Shown: positions 58,868-64,000 of the stretch, in pieces
Numbering within the stretch: position 1 is the stretch's first letter
Layout of the letters: every line of letters begins with the position of its first letter
DNA from: Hymenobacter sp. ISL-91
GTDB lineage: Bacteria > Bacteroidota > Bacteroidia > Cytophagales > Hymenobacteraceae
Assembly: GCF_018613725.1 (NCBI RefSeq)
Contig: NZ_JAGGPS010000014.1
Span: forward strand, 44,959-108,958
Direction of reading: 5' to 3'
DNA: 64,000 bases
Notes under the pieces: generated by a model
What the model was told of the DNA's origin: nothing
The model's database searches: none
The model's input: only the letters and a program-made list of their open reading frames with translations
Position numbers and translations under genes: made by a program

Positions 58868-60493
58868 GTGAAAGCACTGTTGTTCGTCTGCATTCTCCTG
58901 TTTTCAGTTCAAATTGGCCGGGCGCAGCCGGCTACGGCTACGCCCCTGTTGCGCGACCTGCAAACGGCCCTGGCCCGCAAGCACACCTACGACCGGCAGC
59001 GGCAGCAGCGCATTGCGGTGCTCACGGCCGCCTTTCGGGCCAGCCAGCGCCAGCCCCAGGCGCAGTTCGAACTGGGGCTGCGCATTTATGAGGAGTACAA
59101 GGCCTTTCAGTACGACTCGGCGTTTGTGTACAGCCAGCAGCTCACCCGGCTGGCCCGGCAGCTCAACCGCCCCGAAAAGGCCGAGTTGGCCCGGCTGAAG
59201 CTGGCCTTTATCCTGCTCTCGGCGGGTATGTTCAAGGAAACCTTCGAGGAGCTGGACCACATCCGGCCGGCCTACCTGAGCCGGGCCGACAAGCAGGACT
59301 TCTACTTCCTGCAGGCCCGCGCCTATAGCGACCTGGGCGACTTCAACCACGACCAAGTGTACCGCCCCGCCTACCACGCCCAGGCCTTAGCCTACGCCGA
59401 TACGGCGCTGCAGTTCAGCCCGCCCGGCTCCTATGCGCAGCTAGCCGTACAGCAGTTCAAAGCCCTGAAAACCGGACAGTTGGCACAGGGCGCGACCTTG
59501 TACCGGCAGATCCGGCAGCTGCCCCACCTCACGCGGCACCAGCTGGCTGTAAGTGCCAGCACTACCGCCTACATCTATTCTCAGCTGAGGCAGGAAAACC
59601 AGGCCTTCGAACTGCTGCTGGTGTCAGCCATTGCCGATGTGCAGTCGGCCACCAAGGAGACGGTGGCGCTGTTTCAGCTCTCGGAGCACTGCTACCGTCG
59701 CGGCGACCTGGAAAACGCCTATATCTTCATCAAAGAGGCGCGGGCGCAGGCCACGTTCTACAAGGCCCGGCAGCGGCAGCTGGCCATCAGCCATATTTCT
59801 TCCATTATTGAAGGGCAGAAGATCAGCATTATCGAGCAGCAGCGTCGCTCTTTGCGCCTGTACGCCGGAGCCGTGACGCTGCTGGCGGCGGCAGTCTTTG
59901 GCTTTATCCTACTCATTTTCAAACAGCTGCGCAGATTGCAGAAGGCCGGCCGGCTGATTTCGGCCACCAACCAGGCCCTGGAGGAGCGCAACCAGGCGCT
60001 GGGCCGGCTGAACACGGGCCTGCACGAAGCCAACCAGATCAAGCAGGAGTACATCGGCTACTATTTTCACAACAACTCCCAGCTGCTCGACCGGCTGGAA
60101 ACGCTGAAAAACGCGCTGGATACTCAACTTGGCAGCAAGCAGTACGGGGCCGTGCAGCGGCTGGTAAGTGGCCTCAACATCCGGCAGCAGCGCCAGGAGC
60201 TGCTACGCGGCTTCGATGCGGTGTTTCTGCGGCTGTTTCCGCAGTTCATTCCGCAGTTCAACGCCCTGTTCGGGCCGGAACACCAGTTCCGGCTCCCCAA
60301 CGACCAGCTGCTGAGCACCGAGCTGCGCATCTTCGCCCTTATCCGGCTGGGCATTACCGACAGTGAGCAAATCAGCCGAATGCTGGGCTATTCCATCAAC
60401 ACCATTTACACCTATAAGACGCGGGTGAAGAACCGCTCGGTGGTGCCGAACGAGGAATTTGAGGCCCGGATTATGGCCATTGAGGCGGTGTAA
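58868..60493 (+). CDS. DUF6377-type membrane regulator (SusR-like)
   Basis: 541 residues from GTG 58868. Signal peptide ([20 protein letters not shown]), TPR-like helical periplasmic part (about 30-320), one membrane helix near 333-353 ([20 protein letters not shown]), and a short coiled coil. The cytoplasmic C-terminus has [20 protein letters not shown] and the helix-turn-helix [20 protein letters not shown]. This matches Bacteroidota DUF6377 regulators, related in layout to SusR, the maltose-responsive activator of starch-use genes. The GH97 and GH13 genes directly downstream support a starch or maltodextrin regulator. Confidence 0.85.
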   Translation: MKALLFVCILLFSVQIGRAQPATATPLLRDLQTALARKHTYDRQRQQRIAVLTAAFRASQRQPQAQFELGLRIYEEYKAFQYDSAFVYSQQLTRLARQLNRPEKAELARLKLAFILLSAGMFKETFEELDHIRPAYLSRADKQDFYFLQARAYSDLGDFNHDQVYRPAYHAQALAYADTALQFSPPGSYAQLAVQQFKALKTGQLAQGATLYRQIRQLPHLTRHQLAVSASTTAYIYSQLRQENQAFELLLVSAIADVQSATKETVALFQLSEHCYRRGDLENAYIFIKEARAQATFYKARQRQLAISHISSIIEGQKISIIEQQRRSLRLYAGAVTLLAAAVFGFILLIFKQLRRLQKAGRLISATNQALEERNQALGRLNTGLHEANQIKQEYIGYYFHNNSQLLDRLETLKNALDTQLGSKQYGAVQRLVSGLNIRQQRQELLRGFDAVFLRLFPQFIPQFNALFGPEHQFRLPNDQLLSTELRIFALIRLGITDSEQISRMLGYSINTIYTYKTRVKNRSVVPNEEFEARIMAIEAV

Positions 60494-60518
60494 GTCGGGT
60501 CAGTTATTCGGCTCAACT

Positions 60519-60619
60519 GTCCTGCTTCATCTGGCGTCCGTCTGCCGCAGCAGCTCTACTGCTGCACTTGAATCACTATGGCAACGAAGTGGCAGAGCTG
60601 CTTCGGCAAGCGCGGCATG
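60519..60619. repeat. Palindromic element related to 62973-63077
   Basis: Contains CTTCATCTGGCGTCCG, then GCAGAGCTGCTTCGGCAAGC, matching the element at 62973-63077 in order and spacing but with many changes. Imperfect arms. Beyond it (60620-60855) the upstream region of GH97 is AT-rich at 60680-60740, with no other recognised element. Confidence 0.65.
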
Positions 60620-60855
60620 GCCTTATGGCTGGGGTGTACATTAGCCAAAAGGGGCAATATCCGGTTCATATTTTTGGCTGTATTTTTCAATTTAAAATTC
60701 TATAAATCAATAAAATACACCCGACAAGGGATTATATTTTCTTGACCCGGACTTGATAGGTTTCGCAAGGGCGCACGGAAGGCTTGCTTTGTGGTGTTAC
60801 CCGCCTGCCAGGTGGCCCGGTGACGGCCCCGGCTCCTTCTGCTTTTCCTTTCCCT

Positions 60856-62964
60856 ATGCGTCATTTTTTCTGGCTGCTGCTGCCCACAAGTGCTGCCGTT
60901 GCGGCCCCGGCTCCGGCCCCGATTACCGCCCGCCTCGCTAACGTCAGCCTGACCGTCGCCCTCAACGCCGCTGGCCAGCCCACCTACGCCGTGCAATTGG
61001 GTCCGAAATCCGTTATCAAATCCTCCCGGCTGGGACTGGCCCTGGCCGATGGGCCGGGTTTCGATGGGCCGCTGGAAATTACCGGCTCCGAAACCAAAAA
61101 CGTGGATGAGAGCTGGAACCCGGTGTGGGGCGAGGTGAAAACCATTCGCAACCACTACCAGCAGCTCACGGTGCACCTGCGCCAGCCCCAGCAGCCCGGC
61201 CGCCGCCTCGACGTGGTGTTCCGGGTGTTTGCCGACGGCGTGGGCTTCCGCTACGAGGTGCCCCGGCAGGCCGGCCTGAGCTACTTCACAGTGCAGCAGG
61301 AGCTGACCGAGTTCAACCTGCCCGCCAACCACAAGGCCTTCTGGATACCCGGCGACTACGACTCCAACGAGTACGCCTACACCACCTCCCGCCTGAGCGA
61401 AGTGAACACCATCCCCATCGAGGCCATTCAGCAGAAAGCCGCTCCCAACCGGGTGCAGACGCCCCTGATGCTGAAATCGGACGACGGGCTGTACGTGAAC
61501 ATCCACGAGGCGGCCCTGGTGAACTACCCGGCCATGTTCCTGAACGTGGACACCCAAACCTACGGGCTGCGCAGCCAGCTGGTGCCCTCGGCTACCGGCG
61601 CGGCCGCTTACCTGCAGGCCCCCGAGCACACGCCCTGGCGCACCATCGTAGTGTCGGACAAGGCGCCCGAAATGCTCACCAGCAAGCTGATTCTGAACCT
61701 GAACGAGCCCACCAAACTAGCCTCTACCGACTGGATCAGGCCCCAGAAATTTGTGGGCGTATGGTGGGAGATGCACGTGAACAAAGCCAGCTGGAATTAC
61801 GCCGACACCAGCAACATCAAGCTGGCCGGCACCGACTGGAGCCGCCTGAAGCCCAACGGCCGCCACGGCGCCAACACTGCCAACGTGAAGCGCTACATTG
61901 ACTTTGCGGCTCAACACGGCCTGCAAAGCGTGCTGGTGGAAGGCTGGAACGTGGGCTGGGAAGACTGGGCCGGCAACTGGAAGGAGGAAGTGTTCGACTT
62001 CGTGACGCCCTACCCCGATTTCAACGTGACGGAGCTGCAGCAGTACGCCGCCGCCAAGGGCGTGCAGCTGATGATGCACCACGAAACCTCGGGCTCCGTG
62101 ACCAACTACGAGCGGCGCCAGCAGGAAGCCTACCGCTTCATGAAGGACCACAACTACGCGGCCGTGAAAACCGGCTACGTGGGCCGCATCATCCCACGCG
62201 GCGAGCACCACGACGGCCAGTGGATGGTGAACCACTACAACCACACGGCCGAGTTGCTGGGCCAGAACCAGCTGATGGTGGACATGCATGAGGCCGTGCG
62301 CCCCACCGGTCTGCACCGCACCTACCCCAACTGGCTGGCGTCGGAGGCAGCCCGGGGCAATGAGTTCAATGCCTGGAGCAGCGGCAATCCGCCCGAGCAC
62401 GAAACCATTTTACCCTTCACCCGCCTCATGGGCGGCCCCATGGACTACACGCCCGGCATTTTCCGGATTATGCTGGAAAGCTGGAACCCCGCCCAGAACA
62501 AGGGCCGGCAGGTGCATACCACTTTGGCCAAGCAGCTGGCCCTGTACGTAACTCTGTACAGCCCCCTGCAAATGGCCGCCGACCTGCCCGAGGCCTACGA
62601 GCAGCACCTCGATGCCTTCCAGTTTATCAAGGATGTGGCCGTGGACTGGGACGACACCCGCGTGCTGCTGGCCGAGCCCGGCGAGTACATTACTACGGCC
62701 CGCAAGGCCAAGGGCCGCGAGGACTGGTTTGTGGGTAGCATCACCGATGAAAACCCGCGCCAACAAGCCGTGAAGCTCGATTTCCTGACGCCCGGCCGGC
62801 AGTATGAAGCCATCATCTATGCCGACGGCAAAGGTGCCAGCTGGGACCGGAACCCCACGGCCTACCAGATCCGCAAGCAGAAAGTAACCAGCAAAACCAC
62901 GCTTACACTGCAGCTGGCACCTGGCGGCGGTGCGGCCATTAGCCTCCGGCCGCTTGGCTGCTAA
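60856..62964 (+). CDS. Glycoside hydrolase family 97 (SusB-like alpha-glucosidase)
   Basis: 702 residues from ATG 60856, with a signal peptide (MRHFFWLLLPTSAAVAAPAP). GH97 organisation: an N-terminal beta-sandwich (ADGVGFRYEVPRQAGLSYFT, FWIPGDYDSNEYAYTTSRLS), a (beta/alpha)8 catalytic barrel (VWWEMHVNKASW, LVEGWNVGWEDWAGNW near residue 360, MMHHETSGSVTNYERRQQEA, LMVDMHEAVRPTGLHRTYPN, RGNEFNAWSSGNPPEHETIL) and a C-terminal beta domain. The conserved glutamates fit the calcium-dependent inverting SusB type, which releases glucose from maltodextrins in the periplasm. No SusC/SusD pair is seen in the window. Confidence 0.94.
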   Translation: MRHFFWLLLPTSAAVAAPAPAPITARLANVSLTVALNAAGQPTYAVQLGPKSVIKSSRLGLALADGPGFDGPLEITGSETKNVDESWNPVWGEVKTIRNHYQQLTVHLRQPQQPGRRLDVVFRVFADGVGFRYEVPRQAGLSYFTVQQELTEFNLPANHKAFWIPGDYDSNEYAYTTSRLSEVNTIPIEAIQQKAAPNRVQTPLMLKSDDGLYVNIHEAALVNYPAMFLNVDTQTYGLRSQLVPSATGAAAYLQAPEHTPWRTIVVSDKAPEMLTSKLILNLNEPTKLASTDWIRPQKFVGVWWEMHVNKASWNYADTSNIKLAGTDWSRLKPNGRHGANTANVKRYIDFAAQHGLQSVLVEGWNVGWEDWAGNWKEEVFDFVTPYPDFNVTELQQYAAAKGVQLMMHHETSGSVTNYERRQQEAYRFMKDHNYAAVKTGYVGRIIPRGEHHDGQWMVNHYNHTAELLGQNQLMVDMHEAVRPTGLHRTYPNWLASEAARGNEFNAWSSGNPPEHETILPFTRLMGGPMDYTPGIFRIMLESWNPAQNKGRQVHTTLAKQLALYVTLYSPLQMAADLPEAYEQHLDAFQFIKDVAVDWDDTRVLLAEPGEYITTARKAKGREDWFVGSITDENPRQQAVKLDFLTPGRQYEAIIYADGKGASWDRNPTAYQIRKQKVTSKTTLTLQLAPGGGAAISLRPLGC

Positions 62965-62972
62965 GCAGTACT

Positions 62973-63077
62973 CGTCATGCTTCATCTGGCGTCCGCGGAG
63001 CCGAAGTATCTCTACCGCTTTGTTGAATGACTACTGCAACGAAGCGGTAGAGATGCTTCGACAAGCTCAGCATGACG
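62973..63077. repeat. CGTCATGCTTCATCTGGCG palindromic element
   Basis: Ends CGTCATGCT (62973) and AGCATGACG (63077) are complementary. Inside, TATCTCTACCGCTT faces AAGCGGTAGAGATG. It lies between GH97 and the amylase gene. It is a diverged relative of 60519-60619 and shares CGTCAT ends with the palindromes at 35.7 and 56.4 kb. Confidence 0.85.
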
Positions 63078-63124
63078 TTTCAGAGGTTTCCTACCAGTAC
63101 AATTTCCACCATCTTCTCTGTACT

Positions 63125-63859
63125 ATGACACCACTCACCAACACTTACCGCGCCAGCCTGGTCCTGTTCGTGGCCGCCGGACTGCTGGGGGCCTGCAAAT
63201 CTTCCGGCACGGATACCCCCGCTCCTACGCCCCCGCCCACCCCGGGTACGCCGCCGCCACCCCAGTATGGCACGCCCTTCGCGGGCGTGCCCAACCGCCA
63301 GGATGCCGTAATGTATCAGGTGAACATGCGCGCGTTCAGCCAGGCCGGCAACTTTGCCGGCGTCACGGCCCGGCTTGATTCCATCCGGGATTTGGGCGTG
63401 AACGTGCTGTACCTGATGCCCATCTACCCGATTGGCACCGACAGCAAATCGGTGAACTCGCCTTATGCCGTGAAGGATTACCGCGCGGTGAACACGGAGT
63501 TTGGCTCCCTTACTGACCTACGGGCCTTGGTTAACGGTGCCCACCAGCGCAATATGGCCGTTATGCTCGACTGGGTGGCCAACCACACCAGCTGGGACAA
63601 CCCCTGGATTACCCAGCACCCCGATTGGTACCAGAAAAACGCAGCCGGAGCCATAACGCCTGTATCCAACAACGGCACCACCTACAACGACGTGGCTCAG
63701 CTTGATTTCAGCAACGCCGCCATGCGCCTGGAGATGATTTCGGCGCTAAAATCGTGGGTATACACAGCCAACGTGGACGGCTTCCGCTTCGACTACGCCG
63801 ACTTCCAGCCCAGCAATTTCTGGAAGCAGGCCACCGATACGTTGCGCAACATTAAGTAG
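63125..63859 (+). pseudogene. Alpha-amylase family GH13 lipoprotein truncated by an insertion sequence
   Basis: Starts at ATG 63125 with a lipoprotein signal (LFVAAGLLGAC, Cys near residue 24) and a Pro/Thr linker, as for SusG-type outer-membrane amylases. The GH13 barrel begins with DAVMYQVNMRAFSQAGNF; it has region I (VMLDWVANHT) and region II (NVDGFRFDYADF with the nucleophile Asp). The frame then ends at a TAG created by IS-derived sequence at 63857, before region III (acid/base Glu) and region IV. The truncated product of about 244 residues cannot be an active amylase. Confidence 0.9.
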
Positions 63860-63893
63860 TGTTGCATAAGTAAACGGGTGGTACGGATGGGCG

Positions 63894-63901
63894 TATCTTT
63901 G
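63894..63901 (+). promoter_or_regulatory. -7 element (TATCTTTG) before the transposase
   Basis: Perfect TAnnTTTG match four bases before ATG 63906, so the IS carries a host-type, probably leaderless, promoter. Confidence 0.55.
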
Positions 63902-63905
63902 GGCC

Positions 63906-64000
63906 ATGATTTTAGCCCCTCTGCCGCTGACAGCCCTCGAAATAACCACCCTGGAAGCGGCTTGTGCCCGGGGGCCGCACCCGCGCATGCGCCGCCGGGC
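63906..64000 (+). CDS. IS630-family transposase, N-terminal fragment
   Basis: 32 codons are visible before the window ends (MILAPLPLTALEITTLEAAC, then ARGPHPRMRRRA). The LTxxEIxxLE helix followed by HPRMRRRA resembles the N-terminal helix-turn-helix of IS630-type transposases. The DDE catalytic domain would lie beyond the edge. The family call rests on this short stretch plus the TA insertion site. Confidence 0.7.
   Translation, partial: MILAPLPLTALEITTLEAACARGPHPRMRRR

Larger units (their letters stand above)
63859..64000 (+). mobile_element. Left end of an IS630-like insertion sequence
   Basis: The amylase frame breaks at TA (63857-63858), fitting the TA target of IS630 elements. The element begins GTGTTGCATAAGTAAACGGG and carries a promoter and transposase start. 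The right end lies outside the window, so neither the terminal inverted repeat nor the TA duplication can be confirmed. Confidence 0.75.

Overview
This window is chromosomal DNA of a GC-rich Bacteroidota, most likely Hymenobacteraceae and probably Hymenobacter (inference). The reasons are the GC content (about 63% in ordinary coding rows), -7 promoter elements of the form TAnnTTTG instead of sigma70 boxes, almost no Shine-Dalgarno sequences, the two-part long form of IspG, glutamine synthetase III, a Porin_10-type beta-barrel, DUF4159 and DUF6377 proteins, a GH97/GH13 starch locus, and the run miaB - sigma54 activator - lptE - TPR - secG - groES - groEL. Most of it is ordinary housekeeping DNA. 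No CRISPR, rRNA, prophage or plasmid functions were seen. There is one tRNA (Asp) and one insertion sequence, cut by the right edge.

Layout. 1-12.4 kb: 3' part of leuS, a YjbR-like protein, a small membrane protein, an acyl-CoA synthetase, an NTF2-like secreted protein, a low-GC patch with a broken SUKH (immunity-type) gene fused to an epimerase remnant, ispG, a lactonase-like lipoprotein and two oxidoreductases. 12.4-26 kb: an amber-interrupted gene, a STAS/SpoIIAA-like protein, glnN, an LTA-synthase-like membrane enzyme, an AT-rich orphan lipoprotein, mtaB, cyanophycinase, an XRE-type regulator, a MacB/FtsX permease and a secreted 'asparagine synthetase B'-type protein. 26-36 kb: miaE, a porin, lpxK, a SMUG2-like glycosylase, a Nif3-like protein plus zinc-ribbon protein, a TPR protein and pabB. 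36-50 kb: miaB, a HicB-domain membrane protein, the sigma54 activator/lptE/TPR/secG/groES/groEL run, an aldo-keto reductase, a POT transporter, pckA and an S1/P1 nuclease. 50-64 kb: an SDR, rsmE, rtcB, DUF4159, an acyltransferase, a patatin, an MBL-fold enzyme, accA, tRNA-Asp and a Sus-like starch locus (DUF6377 regulator, GH97, GH13) whose amylase is broken by an IS630-like element.

The most unusual feature is the density and variety of palindromic repeats: about sixteen structures in several sequence families. One family of four elements with GTAGGGGCGGGG arms looks like a MITE or REP. A second class is built on 7-base units and has been captured by coding sequences: inside ispG, as the apparent signal peptide of a TPR protein, and at the start of lptE. 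At 34190-34326 a near-perfect palindrome contains an inverted copy of the last 28 bases of the neighbouring gene, which may be a fossil of how such repeats form. Many -7 elements lie only 4-5 bases before a start codon, suggesting leaderless mRNAs. Three tRNA A37-modification genes (mtaB, miaE, miaB) lie within 18 kb but are not in one operon.
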